From positions 12,539,001 through 12,603,000 of the forward strand of contig JAVTVX010000027.1 in NCBI GenBank assembly GCA_033439265.1: a stretch of 64,000 bases of DNA. Reading direction: 5' to 3'. The notes below the pieces were generated by a model. It ran no database searches and was not told where the DNA came from. It saw nothing but the letters and a program-made list of their open reading frames with translations. This DNA comes from Dillenia suffruticosa. Lineage: Eukaryota; Streptophyta; Magnoliopsida; Dilleniales; Dilleniaceae. Made by a program: the position numbers and the translations under genes. Every line of letters begins with the position of its first letter. The stretch's first letter is position 1. This document shows positions 12,959 to 24,204 of the stretch, piece after piece.

Positions 12959-13429
12959 TATTGATTAATATGTTTATGTAGGAACATTTTACCAAAGGGT
13001 AAAGTTAATTTAAAATTTAAATCAAAATATGAGATAATGGGTGGTTATCATTATCCCTATTCCCCCAATAGATCTCTCTTTTTTTGGTAAACTTTGTATG
13101 TGAGTGAAGTTGGAACAACGATTCTCAGCACATTGCCAAAAGAGAGAAGTTGAGAGAGAGATACACATTCTAAGTGAAAAATATCGATAGATTGAGAAAT
13201 TTTCGAGTAAGAAAATTTATCCCATCATTGAATTCATAGGACTTTCGTGATATCATGATAGTGGTTCGATTTCATGATCACCATTCCGTCCGTGTACTTG
13301 TTTGATAAATTTCGCAATACGATGGAGTTTTTGGAAGCCTATACATTGAAATATTTATCTAAAAATTCTGCCTATTTATTTTTTTGTGATTTATCACGCT
13401 TTCTCGATACATGTTAATAAATCTAACAA
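12959..13429 (+). repeat. 3' LTR of copia copy B
   Basis: Aligns along its length with the copy A LTR (3374-3856). It starts TATTGATTAATATG where copy A has TGTTGGTTATTG, and ends ATCTAACA where copy A has ATCCAACA. The loss of the terminal TG is consistent with G-to-A decay. It is about 12 bp shorter than the copy A LTR. Confidence 0.82.
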
Positions 13430-15732
13430 CTAGGAACCTAGATCCAGCAGCAAAATCAATTGGAGCAAGAGACCTGACTGTGATCCTCTACCTCTTCTCA
13501 TTCGTGTATTCATGGTGTGCCACGCTAACTCGAAAAGGATGAGGAAACCATGTTGCTTCTTTTAACTTTGATTGGTATTCCTCCGCATTCTGGGTAATAT
13601 AAACATTAATTAAGTTGAAATTCAAAATAATATTCTAAAAAATCCATGCGGTGTAAGGTTTCAAATCGCAAAACTCATTTGAAATTTACCTGTGATTTCA
13701 GATTGTCAAGCTCATCAGTTGAGCAGCCAAAAAATCTTTTCTGCTTCTTCATTGAACATTGATACCCTTGCTTCTCCAGTTGCATCAGAAATTTTCAATA
13801 CCAATATATATCTGCAGAAAATGATATCATAACATAACAAGCTCTGCATGTTAGTTACAATAAGAGGGCCAAAAAAAGGACTTGTCATATCTGAAATTTT
13901 AAAACATTAATGAGTATTGCATGAATTCAAAAAATAATGGGACGATGATTTTTTAACATATATGAGATGGTTCTCACCAACTAGCTCCCGGCCTTGAACA
14001 CATGGTTCCAACTCATCTATCTTCACAAAGTTAAACTTGGTAGCAGGAGTAAAAGCTGCTTCATTACTAGCTTCTTCGATCTCTGAATTCTCATTCAAGG
14101 TCATTTCGGAATTGTTTTTAACCGTGTTAAACTGCTTATGGGCTAGCTTAAGAATGCCCTTTGAAATATGATACACGTTTCCCAATTCAAATTTGCCAAA
14201 GAACTTCCTTGCAGCTTCATTAAACATTGTTGCCTGGATTTGTATACCCTACAAGACAGTAAGAAACCTCAATACATCAACAATCAATTTGCTAAAAACA
14301 GACAATTGTTTTAGAAAGAAATCAAAAGCTTGAATCAATTTTGCTTACGTCTTCCTCTGTTAATTCAACAGAGAACACACACCCTTCTCCTCTGGCATTC
14401 TTATATGTGCGCATGTTCCCTTTTCCTGTAAGCTGGACCTTAACGGTCCAATTCCCCTGGTTGGGGTTCAATGATACAAGATTATGGACTCTCCTTGTCA
14501 TAGCCATGCGTGGCGATGGAGCCATACTACACCCCAATAGATAGATAAATCAATAAACAATTAAAAACCCATCACTCAAGTGCAATGAAACAAAACTTTT
14601 TACGCAATACATATGCAATTTACTCACTAGTTACAATGGAAACAGGATTCAGGGACTCCTCAGATTAAAATACTGTCACACCCATCATTTTAAATTATAT
14701 TATCAATTACCTACATGCTTTTATGATTAGATTACGCATAAAGCCCAGTGTGCTACAAGGATAGTTAAAAGAGTGAGGGGCCAAATTGACCAAATGGCCT
14801 AAAAGGGTTTGCAAATGTCCAATCAATTGGATCTCTCACTGTTTCAGTACTGTGTATTTATCCTAAAACAATGCGACTCTCTAGGACAAGAGAATATATA
14901 ACTTTTATGCAAATTCCTGCACCATATTGTTCATGGGATCGCAATAATTCTCAAACACATAACACCATCTGGGAGAATGACCATGTCTTCATGCTACTGA
15001 AATGCATGGCGGCACAAACATGATCTGGAGAGCCCAAACAAGAGATTGTCACACCCATCGTCCATGATTAGGCATCTTACAAATCAACAATGTTTTTCTG
15101 TCTAGCACAATCGAAATCTTTATATTTTCAATCATGGACCATGTGGTTTATAGAGTGTCTAAAAGCATTTACAGGCACATCTAATAAAAGAACTAAAGTG
15201 GGAGAATAGAAATACTCAATTTCCATGCTGTTCTTGAACAATTTGTGCAGCACATTTAGCAACAATCTCCTGTTTTGGCTTCAAGAGAATGCCATTTCCC
15301 CCACTTTTCATCTCCATATCTTCGTTAGGCTTCAACACAATGCCTATCTTCACTTTTCACCTCTCTTAACCTAAAGTGCTAGTGACACCACCTCACACTT
15401 GATGCCTCAAAGAAGACAATTTTTTTCAGCTTTTGAGACCATCAAGCACATAAGTAAAAGCAAATTACAAATTACCATAAACTAGAAACAAGCCATGGGA
15501 AACAAAAAAATCGGCACTAAATTTTTCAGAGCAAAGAAGTGTTTTCATTGATGAATTAAAGGAAAAAAAAATCCACGTATTGGCTTACTTGTCAGGCTTG
15601 CAGGTATATCATTGAGAGCGTATTCCAATATCAGAAGTTTTGAGTGTTTCCAGAGTTGACTTCAGAAGCGAAGCTAGATTGCAACAGTGCTTGTAGCTTC
15701 ATCTTTCCAACGCTAGCTGTAAATCTGGAAAA

Positions 15733-15768
<36 letters not shown>

Positions 15769-16160
15769 AGGACGTTAGATCACTTTGCACTAAATCAAGT
15801 ATAGAGCCCATTACTCAGAAGAGAGAGATGAATCTGATAAATGAGGGTATAGGAATAACTTGAAAAGAAGACAATTGAACCCTAAGAAGCATAAAATCAA
15901 ATGATTTACAGACGTTTTAGCGCAATAGAAGGATAACCCGGAAGCATGTGTGCGCGAGAGAGAGAGAGATGCATGGACTTGAAAATCAAATTATAGAACC
16001 ACTTAAAGAAGACATAGTATCGTACAAGCAAAAAACCAGATGATAGAGAGAGGGAGACCAAGATGCATAATTCTGAGGGTCAAATTATCAAAATCTCTTT
16101 GAAAGAGCAAACACTAAGAAGCATAAAATCAAATAATTCAATTACGAAATAGCACAATAG

Positions 16161-16196
<36 letters not shown>

Positions 16197-16360
16197 AGAT
16201 GTGTGTGGAGAGAGAGAGGTTACATGTATTTGCTACACTTTTCGAGAGGCATGAGATCGACGATTTGAATGACAAGATCCGGAACATCTGATGAAGAATC
16301 TGGAGATGGGCTCTTAAGTATGGTCGAAATATCGTCTGGGGTTATCATCGATGTCGACAT
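13430..16360 (-). pseudogene. RPA70-like (replication protein A large subunit) pseudogene
   Basis: RPA70 is the large subunit of the single-strand DNA binding trimer used in replication and repair. Seven exon-like blocks can be placed on the minus strand: 16360-16224 (start ATG, 'MSTSMITPDDIS'; ends before GTAACC), 15724-15589 ('FTASVGKMKLQALLQS'), about 15405-15216 ('GILLKPKQEIVAK'), 14526-14349 ('GNWTVKVQLTGKGNMRTYKN'), 14248-13978 ('MFNEAARKFFGKFELGNVY'), 13811-13690 ('DATGEARVSMFNEEAEK') and 13589-13430 ('FRVSVAHHEYTNEKR'). Most keep GT and AG splice bases. Damage: a deletion and frameshift near the end of exon 2, in-frame TAG in exon 3 (15373-15371), loss of the exons for the middle DNA-binding and zinc-finger region between blocks 5 and 6, an extra T in block 6, TAG (13490-13488) in block 7, and truncation by copia copy B. 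The N-terminus resembles the plant RPA1B/1D group from memory. Confidence 0.85.
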
Positions 16361-16464
16361 TCTTCTTCCTTCTTTCTTCTTCTCTAGAAGAACAGAGAAA
16401 ATGAAGGGAAATAGTGAAAATGTGAAATGAGGGGGGAGAGTGTGGTCATTTTGTATTCGTGAAA

Positions 16465-16477
16465 TTTGGGCGCCAAA
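16465..16477. promoter_or_regulatory. E2F-type palindrome upstream of the RPA70 pseudogene
   Basis: TTTGGGCGCCAAA is a palindromic match to the E2F consensus TTTSSCGC on both strands. It lies about 105 bp upstream of the pseudogene's ATG. E2F sites are known in promoters of S-phase genes, including replication protein A, so its position fits the ancestral gene. No TATA box is obvious. Confidence 0.65.
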
Positions 16478-16539
16478 TTTTCCACTTTCGCTTTTTCGCA
16501 CGAAGGTTTTGTGTTTGGTTTTGGTGAGAGTGCTAAAAT

Positions 16540-17969
16540 GATTTGTGCGTGACCTTTCTATTGCCCACTTTACCCTTCGTTCCTTCTATGGGCGGAAATT
16601 TTTTTTTGAGGTTGAATTGGGCATGAAATTTGGAATTAAATTAATTCTTTGAATGTTTTAAAAGTGAATTTGGAAGTTAAAAGGTTCTTTGTTTTTTCAA
16701 GAGGGTTAATGAAAATTGTTTTATTATTTTTTTGACCGGCACATTTTGAATTTATTGCAAATTAAATGAATTTTTAATTACGCACTATGGTAAATCATAT
16801 ATTCTATCTATATTTTTAAATATCTAAAATCATAATTACTTATAATAGTTAGTCATCGATTCCCTTCAAATAAAATTTTAAATTTAAATATCGTGTATAA
16901 AAAAATAGATATATCAAACTAGATTTAGTATGAATTAACATGATTATCAGATTTTAATAGTTTATATTAAAAAAATATATTAGATGACAATTTACATTCA
17001 CCTGAATCTGTGAATATTAATATAACAATATGATCTTCAAAAATCTTCAAAAATCATGTACTTTATGTATCAGGGAATCATTTTTTTTTTTTACCACACA
17101 TTTAGTCGGCTAGCAGTGATAAAATGGAAGCAGATAAAATATGATGGGGTGGGGGAGTAGATGCATGATAATTTCATATGTAGCAACATGTCATTAATAT
17201 TGTAAACCAACCATGTCAATATAAAAATTATCAAATTCGTGACTTTTGAGGACCATATAATAATATCCATATAGATGATAATAAACACCAATTTTTTTGG
17301 ATTGAGTAATTGGTCATTCTATCTCTTTTAATTAGAAATCTCGAATTTGAGTTATAAAAATAATCAAAAATTTTTAAAAGAAATCAATTTTTAAAATGAA
17401 CTTCATAATATTTAAATTAAATTAAGATACGGATGATAAAAATAAAATAAAAAAAAAATAGATGATAACAAGCTCAACGCTTATGATTGACGGTCCCGCA
17501 CCGGCCTACCGGAGTGCAAGGTGGGCCCAACCAGCTTTTGGTTGGGCATTGTGGGACCTAAAATTTTAGGCTAATATCTGGTGGAGGCCGAAGCACTTGC
17601 TGTCCGAACCCTCAAAAACAATGTTATTAGGATGATAATGTACCGTCGTTAAACTAAGAAAAATAGAATCAATTTGAACATAATACCGTCTAAATAATTG
17701 AATCATAATTTTTAATAAAACGAATCAGTTTACATTCAATTATCAAATGTGAAAAAAATTCATAATTTGTAATCTATGATTTTTTTAAGGATAATTATTG
17801 ATTTTATATTTATTAAAATTTTATATGAAAATATGATATTAATATATATTTATTTTAAAAAATAATTTTATATATTTATTTAACTATTATTAAAAAACCA
17901 ACGATTTAATCAAGTTGACCCACCGATTTTACTAATTTACACCACATGTTTCGCAATCTTACCACTTGT
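16540..17969. other. AT-rich intergenic region
   Basis: No gene is supported. Mostly A/T-rich with short A and T runs. An unusual GC-rich island sits at 17490-17600 and includes two hairpins. The rest shows nothing I recognise. Confidence 0.5.
17525..17547. other. Perfect 9-bp-stem hairpin in a GC-rich island
   Basis: GCCCAACCA, a 5-base loop GCTTT, then TGGTTGGGC. A second smaller hairpin, CACCGG-CCTA-CCGGAGTG, lies about 25 bp upstream. The island stands out sharply from the AT-rich surroundings. It may be a transposon end, but no matching partner was found. Confidence 0.5.
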
Positions 17970-18289
17970 TAGCATCGACTTACCACCAGTTATCCCTAAA
18001 AAGTATCATATTTACCGACAAAAACTAATAATCATTAAAATAATATATAGTATTTACAAATTGTATAATCTATGAATTAATATAACTATAGATTTATATA
18101 TATGTATGTTTCAACGGACAGTATAAATTATCCATATAGAGTCTATTTTAAACCATCTTTAAAAACTAACACACTTATCAATGAAAAGTGATAATAGTTA
18201 GAATTGTAGATAGTATTTACATACGGTAAAATTTATGAGTTAGTATAGCTATATCACTTATGCAGACGGTAGGATTCAGTAATCAGAAA

Positions 18290-18323
<34 letters not shown>

Positions 18324-19110
18324 CATTTTGAGACTGCTTTCAAACTGTCCCTACAAGAGTGACATATTTACTGATGACAACTGATATCTGTTCTAATTAA
18401 ACATAGTTTTTATAGATGGCGTAATATATAGGTTAGCATAAGTATACAATTTATGCAATGGTTTAACAGTCAATAAAAAAATTTATATAGAGATTTTTTT
18501 CAAACCGTCGTTAAAGCTAGCCACATTTATTAATGACAAGTGATAACTATCTGAATGGTAGATGACAATTATAAATAGTAAAATATATCAGTTGACATAG
18601 ATGTAGAATTTTTGCAGATAGTATAGTTAAGTAGACGGCAAAAAAAAGACATATAGAGACTATTTTTAAATCGTCTCTTAAAACTACCACATTTATTGAC
18701 CATAAGTGATAATTATCAAAATTGAACATGACTTTTAAAAATGATACAATATATGGATTAGCATAGATTTAAAATTTATGTAAACAGTATGATTAAGTAG
18801 ATATTAAAAAAGAGTCATATAGAGATTATTTTCAAACCATTCTTAAAAACTGTCATATTAATTGACCACAAGTGATAACATTCAAAATTAAATATAGACT
18901 TTAAAAATGGTGCAATATATAGGTTAGCATAGATGTAAAATCTATGCAGATGGTATGATTAAGTATATAGTAAAGAAAAATCATATAGAAACTGTTTTTA
19001 ACCCGTGCCTAAATGCTGTCATATTTATTAACCACAAATGATAACCGTTAGAATTAAATATTATTTTTACAGACGATTGTGCAATTTTTATAACGGTTGA
19101 TAAACTTTTC
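17970..19110 (+). repeat. Tandem array, ~167-bp unit, about seven copies
   Basis: The marker ATATAGAGACTATTTTTAAA (with variants) recurs at about 18132, 18325, 18484, 18651, 18819 and 18985, spacings near 167 except where a poly-A tract (18293-18320) is inserted. Each unit also has ATTTATTGACCACAAGTGATAA, TTAGCATAGATTTA and ATGCAGACGGTATGATTAAG type segments. One partial unit precedes the first marker. Non-coding on both strands. Confidence 0.8.
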
Positions 19111-19254
19111 CCGACGGATAATTTTATTTCATTGGAAAATCTATACATGTCCCAACGGTTTCATCAAAAGCGCCTGTATAAGATATAAAAAACTATTACT
19201 AAAGGTTACTGACAATAAAAGTTACCGTCACTAGAGAGATTTAATTTTGTAGTG
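17970..19254 (+). mobile_element. CACTA-type element end with tandem subterminal repeats
   Basis: The right end reads TTAATTTTGTAGTG, finishing at 19254. That is the mirror of the CACTACAAAA terminus used by plant CACTA transposons. Upstream is an array of about 167-bp units (separate entry). Between array and terminus are CGACGG and GGTTACTG-type motifs. No CACTACAA start was found to the left, so the 5' end is lost or strongly diverged. No transposase is visible. The sequence just right of the terminus belongs to a caulimovirid fragment, so the element may have inserted into it. Confidence 0.55.
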
Positions 19255-20296
19255 TACCTCTATACTCAATAGAAGAAAGTTTAATAAAAGGCCTTATGGA
19301 ACTATTGAAGAACTCCATAAAGAAATAAAAACAATTAAGAAAAAATTAAAAGATTTACAAAAGAGGTAAAAAGAAGATTCTAAAATAATCTATCACTACT
19401 TACTCAAATAATGGCTAAACCCTACAGATCTTGAGTCAAGTAGTGATGATGAAAATCCTCCAAAGACTCGAACCCTTGAAAATCTTGAAAAAAACCACAA
19501 AGAGTTTCCCCAAAAAAATTCTTTTTGTTCTAAAAGAAATAACTTCCAGAAAATATCTCTTAAGAATAACTTTAGTATTGTCCGAAAATTTTAAATTTGA
19601 TGTAGATGCTCTCTTTGATGAAGGAGTAGATCTAAACTGTATAAAGGTATGAATAATTTTTGAAAAGTTTAATGAAAAAACTAATAAAAAATTTTATTCA
19701 GTAAATAACTCTGAAATGAATATAATAGTTTAAACAAATGCGAGAATTCAAAATAATAGATTTCTGGTTGAAACTTCATTTGTTTTAGTAATCAATATCC
19801 AACATGCAATAATCTTAGAGATACCATTTATCAATTTGATGACTTCTTATAAGGTTATTTATGAAGGAATGAGTTTTAAAATAAAAAATAAAAAATTATT
19901 CTTTCCATTTTTAGAGAAATCTAAAACTAGAAGTCTAAATATTGTTAAAATAGTATCTATTTATAAAAACTAAATAAATATGTTAATAAAAAGAAAACAA
20001 TCTAATATATGTTATCTAAAATAAAAAGTTAATTTTTAGAGGATTGAAGAGTAACTAAAAATAGAAATAATACAACAAACAATGAATTGATACTTAATTC
20101 CAACTAAAAATAGAAACAATAAAATAAAGAATTTTTTATCTTCAAAAATTGTTTTAAAAAGAAATATATTCTAATTTTCCAAATGTTTTTTTAAATAGAA
20201 AACAATATAAAATTGATTTAACATACGATAATGGATTTGATAAACGTAACATTCCTATTAAAGGACAATTAATTCAGATGAATGCTAAATTAGAAC
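19255..20296 (+). pseudogene. Endogenous caulimovirid fragment (Petuvirus/Florendovirus-like), part 1
   Basis: A remnant of an integrated plant pararetrovirus polyprotein. It starts with a charged, coiled-coil-like stretch (about 19290-19370) and a Ser/Asp-rich linker (about 19425-19450). A retroviral-type aspartic protease domain follows at about 19540-19900, with 'ALFDEGVDLNC' at the active site. The family has D-T/S-G at this place, so D-E-G is expected to be inactive. A conserved 'FPFLEKSKTRSLNIVK' segment follows at 19907-19955. After about 300 bp of decayed sequence the beginning of the RT domain appears at about 20180-20290. Stops and frameshifts are frequent. It is interrupted at 20296 by the Sirevirus-like element and resumes at 29078. 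Genus assignment rests on remembered protease and RT features. Confidence 0.75.
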
Positions 20297-21763
20297 TGTT
20301 AAAAAAAATTGTTGTCTCCTTAGTTTTAATAATAACAAAATCTCTTATATTGTTTTAACAATTCTATTAGGCATACAGAATTTTTTATTCAATAAGCAAG
20401 TCATAAAACCAGTCATAGAATTTGTAATAAAAGTAAGGCTTATTTGAACTATGGAAGCAAGATTTTTTTTATTTTGGTTGAAAACCCAACCAACAAGATA
20501 AGTATAGATTGTGTACTATACTTAACCTATAATTGATTTTAGATGTACACAAAATACCCTAACATGAGAACACTTCATATTCCACCACTTAGAAATTTTT
20601 CTAAGTATAAAACAGTGATCATTTGACTATATTTGGATGTTCATATCTTCATATATCCTGAAATACTTTCAATACCGAAAATTGTGTTTCAAAGAGGATA
20701 TATGGAACTTTAAATTCAAGCATTTACAGTATAATTATCTTATTGGAATGGTAGAGAAAATTCAGCTAAAAGTTGTTCGGTCACTCATTTTATATAGCGG
20801 AATTTATTGTCAGAAAATGGCTCTGTAGGGATATTTGGCATTCGATAACTTCACCACTTGTCTTGAATTTTTGAATTCGATTATGCTACATTATAGTACT
20901 ACAGTTGAATAGCAAATATGATAATTCGTGACACATTTACCTTGAGATTTTGATGGAGAAATAAGTTGGCAAAGTTGGCTAGTTGCTCTAAAATTTTCAG
21001 AACTGAAGCAGATTTCCTGGAGCTGATTTTTGAATTTTTTGGAAGTGTGATTTTTTGAATATAATCAAAATGACTCTTGAATATGTTAGATGGATGTTTA
21101 AGCTTGTGGAGAAAAATATTTACCCTTGGTAAATATAAAAAAAATCGAGAGGATTTGGAGTCTATTTTCTCGGAACTGCTGCTGAAGTTGTTGCAGTAAC
21201 TTTGAAATTTTTACTGCTGTTTGTTGAGCTTTTTTGCTATCAAATGCAACAGCCATCGGTAGGTTTTTTCAGAGAGTGAGAATAGAGGACGTGAGTGGCT
21301 AAATGACTATCAATTTTTGAGACTTCAAAGCACCAAAAAGATCAAGAAAATTTTACTGCTATATTTCTGAATTTCTGCCTCTATATTCATTTGTTTTAAG
21401 CATTGTTTGAGTTGTAAAAAGGTATTGAGTGAATGAATCATTGTATGAGTTTGTTTCCATTGTTGGACAAAATAATCTTCATGGTATGAAGATCAGAAGT
21501 TAACAAGTGGATGTACATTGTTCTCTTGGATCATAGTGGAAATTAGCTAGTGGTTAGACCCCGACTTGCTTGGTTGGAAGAGTGAACGTAAGTACAAGGT
21601 CAAACCACTATAAAAACAGATTTGTCTTCTTATTCTTGTCCTTATTTATTGTATTAGATTGACCATAGGTTTAAATATTGAATTTAGATGGAGTTAGATT
21701 TTTGTAAAACTAATTTAGGACAACCAATTCAACCCCCCTTCTTGGTTGTCTTTGGGACCAACA
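20297..21763 (+). repeat. 5' LTR of the Sirevirus-like element
   Basis: 1467 bp from TGTTAAAAAAAATTGTTGTC to TTTGGGACCAACA. It aligns along its whole length with 27607-29072 with scattered substitutions and few indels. A 63-codon open frame inside it (20637-20828) has no counterpart expected in the family and is not considered a gene. Confidence 0.92.
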
Positions 21764-21782
21764 ATCGGTATCAGAGCAAGTG
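21764..21782 (+). other. Primer binding site (initiator Met tRNA)
   Basis: Directly after the 5' LTR comes ATCGGTATCAGAGCAAG. TGGTATCAGAGC is complementary to the 3' end of plant initiator methionine tRNA, the usual copia primer. Here the first base of the core is C instead of T. Confidence 0.85.
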
Positions 21783-21822
21783 CTCTAGTCCACTAGAGAG
21801 ACCTTTCTAGAGTAAAAGATTT

Positions 21823-22712
21823 ATGGCTTTACCCTATGATTATGGTCAGGCCACGAACAGGACACCATATTTTGATGGTGTAAACTTTTCCCATTGGAAA
21901 TGTAGGATAGAGACATTCATTCAAGCCACTGATTATGAGGCTTGGAAAGTGATTATTTCTGAAAATTTAGATGTTAAATTGCCCACAATCACAGAGGATG
22001 ACAAGAGAAAGATATCTATTAATTCTTGTGTTAAACATTTGCTTTTATGTGCAATCTCACCAACTGAATTTAATCTAGTTTCTTCATGTATAACAGCAAA
22101 AGAAGTATGTGACACGTTGTGCATTACACATGAAGGAACCAACATTATCAAAGAGACTCGAATCAGTCTTTTGATGCAAGAATATGAATTATTTCGATTT
22201 CAGTAAGAAGAAAATGTAAAGGACATGTTTAATAGATTCTCTACAATAACTAACGAAATTGATTCACTTGAAAAAAGAATTTCGGATTCAGATCAAGTGA
22301 GGAAGGTTCTTCGAGTCTTGCCAAGAACTTGGGATGCCAAGAAGACTGCTATTGAGAAAACACAAGACTTGAATAAACTATCACTCAATGAATTGAGAGA
22401 AAAATTGATGTCCTATGAGACTGAAGTTTTTCATACTGCAGAATCTGAAAATAAAAAGAAGTCCATAGCATTTACGGCTGAAGAAAATGAGAACTCTATA
22501 AAAGAAGACAGCAGTGATCAAGACATCAACATGCTGGCGAAGAAACTCTCTCGTGCCTTTAAAAAGGGGGTAAAAAGTTCTTTAAATATAAAAATTTTCA
22601 GAACTTACAAAAGTTTAAATCCAATACAGGAAAGGACAGCAGAAAAATGGAGTAAAAGGATGATAAAATCTGTTATGAATGCAAGAAAAAAGGACACATC
22701 AAATATGAGTGT
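21823..22712 (+). pseudogene. Sirevirus-like gag with CCHC zinc knuckle
   Basis: Capsid-like protein. It starts at ATG 21823 ('MALPYDYGQATNRTPYFDG', then 'FSHWKCRIETFI'), matching the N-terminal gag block of copia elements, followed by a UBN2-type capsid domain. A single in-frame TAA at 22204-22206 divides it. The same frame then continues ('DMFNRFSTITNEIDSLEK', 'RVLPRTWDAKKTAI') to about 22640, where a frameshift is needed. The zinc knuckle CYECKKKGHIKYEC (CX2CX4HX4C) lies in the next frame at 22671-22712. Stop plus frameshift make it a pseudogene, though only two changes separate it from a continuous frame. Confidence 0.82.
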
Positions 22713-23682
22713 ATAGTGTTACTGAAAAAGATTGAAACATTCAAAAAGAAAAGCAAAACCATGATGGTGACATGGAGCGATTCAGAATATGAAAACTCAG
22801 ATGATGAAAGTTCTGAAATATCAGAGGAGATTAATCTTTGTCTTATGGCAAAGAATGAGGTGATCTCTGATAACTCAATAGACATTGTTGAATCTGACAA
22901 CTTATTGTGCATAATTTTAGAACTGAAAAATAAAGTTGGCATATTAGAAAATGAGAAAGATTTGTTTAGACAAACAAAGGACTTGTTGAACTTTGAAAAT
23001 GAATCAATTAGAACTGAAAATGAGGTACTGAAAACTGAAAATTGTGAACTAAAAAATGAGATAAATATTCCGAAAAATAGAATTGATGAACTATCAAAAT
23101 AATAAACAATATATTTTAAAAGTTTCATGAGAGTGATGAAAAATTAACCAAGTTACTTTCCATATAAAGAATGGATTTTTTCAAAAAATGTTTAGATTAT
23201 GTTCATGATCATGATATTGCATCAAGTTATAACAATGGTGGATTTGTTAAAACTACAGAAACAAGAGAAAAAATCACATTTCAACCTGTAGAAAATGTTC
23301 ATAGAACCTTACAAATAACTGCTGAGAAAAATAACAATCAAAGTCAAAAAATTGTCCAACAAACCATACAAAACCTGCAAAAAACACACTCACATTCTGC
23401 ACAATATATGCACAGAAACTTTTCACAAACTATAGAAAAATATCACAAAATGACACACAGAAATTGATACAGAAGTAACTATAGAAGCACCCATGAAAAT
23501 ACCCATAGAAGATCTAGTGAAAAACTATATTTTTATAGAAAATTTTATTTTGGATTTAAATATAACAAATTTGATAGTATGCAAAATTATTTGTCTTATA
23601 GATCAAGTTATGCAAGAAAGAAAAATAATGGCTCATGTTACATGTCATAAATTGGGTCATTTTGCTAGAAATTGTTTCTGAA
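22713..23682 (+). pseudogene. gag-pol linker with coiled coil and second zinc knuckle
   Basis: Continues in the knuckle's frame: an acidic segment ('TWSDSEYENSDDESSEIS', about 22768-22822) and then a long Glu/Asn/Lys heptad-like stretch to 23102, predicted by eye to be a coiled coil. A second open stretch (23171-23467) is Gln/His-rich. A second knuckle-like motif, TCHKLGHFARNC, is at about 23639-23679; its first Cys is replaced by His. This arrangement (knuckle, acidic W-S/D-D-S region, coiled coil, second knuckle) is characteristic of Sirevirus-type gag regions. Stops at 23101 and 23465 break it. Confidence 0.65.
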
Positions 23683-23814
23683 CAAATTTAGTACTCATCA
23701 AAGCAAATTAAATTCATATACAAACTTGTCTTCAAAAGAACCCAAATATGTTTGGGTTCCCAAAAACAGATGATAATTTTTCTTTATGTGCAGGAACAAG
23801 AAGCAAAAATAAAA

Positions 23815-24117
23815 AAAATGGTATGTTGATAACGGATGCTCGAGACATATAATCGGTGATACCTCATTGTTCAAGAAAATCGAAAAAAGAAACCGTGGAG
23901 TGGTGAGCTTTGGAGATAATAAAAAAGATAAAATAATTAGAAAAGGCACAGTAGGCATAAATTCTATCTCAATAAAAAATATGTTTTTTGTCGATAAATT
24001 GATATATAATTTGTTGAGTGTAAGCCAATTGTGTAATTTAAATTACAATGTACTATTCAAAAGTGATAAATGTATAGTGTTAGATAATGAGTCGCATGAC
24101 AAATTTTTGAAAGAATA
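23815..24117 (+). pseudogene. copia aspartic protease remnant
   Basis: The protease releases gag and pol products in copia elements. The block 'WYVDNGCSRHIIGDTSLF' (about 23820-23875) is the active-site region. The usual D-S-G reads D-N-G here, so activity is doubtful. It continues with 'GVVSFGDNKKDKIIRKGTVG' and 'VDKLIYNLLSVSQLCN', which match the family's gag-pre-integrase entry. It ends at TAA 24116. The zinc-binding part of integrase follows after about 80 bp of broken frame. Confidence 0.75.
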
Positions 24118-24204
24118 AGATTAGATAATATCTATATAGTAGACTCTACAATATTAAATAGTTTAAAAGAAAATTGCTTGATGTCATTTATTAATGATAT
24201 GTTT

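Larger units (their letters stand above)
9770..13429 (+). mobile_element. Ty1-copia element, copy B, 5'-truncated
   Basis: Second copy of the copy A family, with integrase end, RT, RNase H, 3' untranslated region and 3' LTR in the same order. It begins within the integrase gene at about 9770, so gag, protease and 5' LTR are missing. Compared with copy A many G positions read A and many C positions read T, as expected after cytosine methylation and deamination. Its 3' LTR ends at 13429 directly against the last exon of the RPA70 pseudogene, so the insertion interrupts or truncates that gene. Copy B is on the plus strand and the gene on the minus strand. Confidence 0.85.

Noticed and set aside
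16130..16195. Poly-A tract as a retroposition tail of the RPA70 copy
   Set aside because: The tract lies inside an intron on the antisense strand, and the copy has introns, so it is not a processed pseudogene.
22673..23128. 151-codon minus-strand Ser/Phe-rich frame
   Set aside because: Antisense of the gag coiled-coil region.
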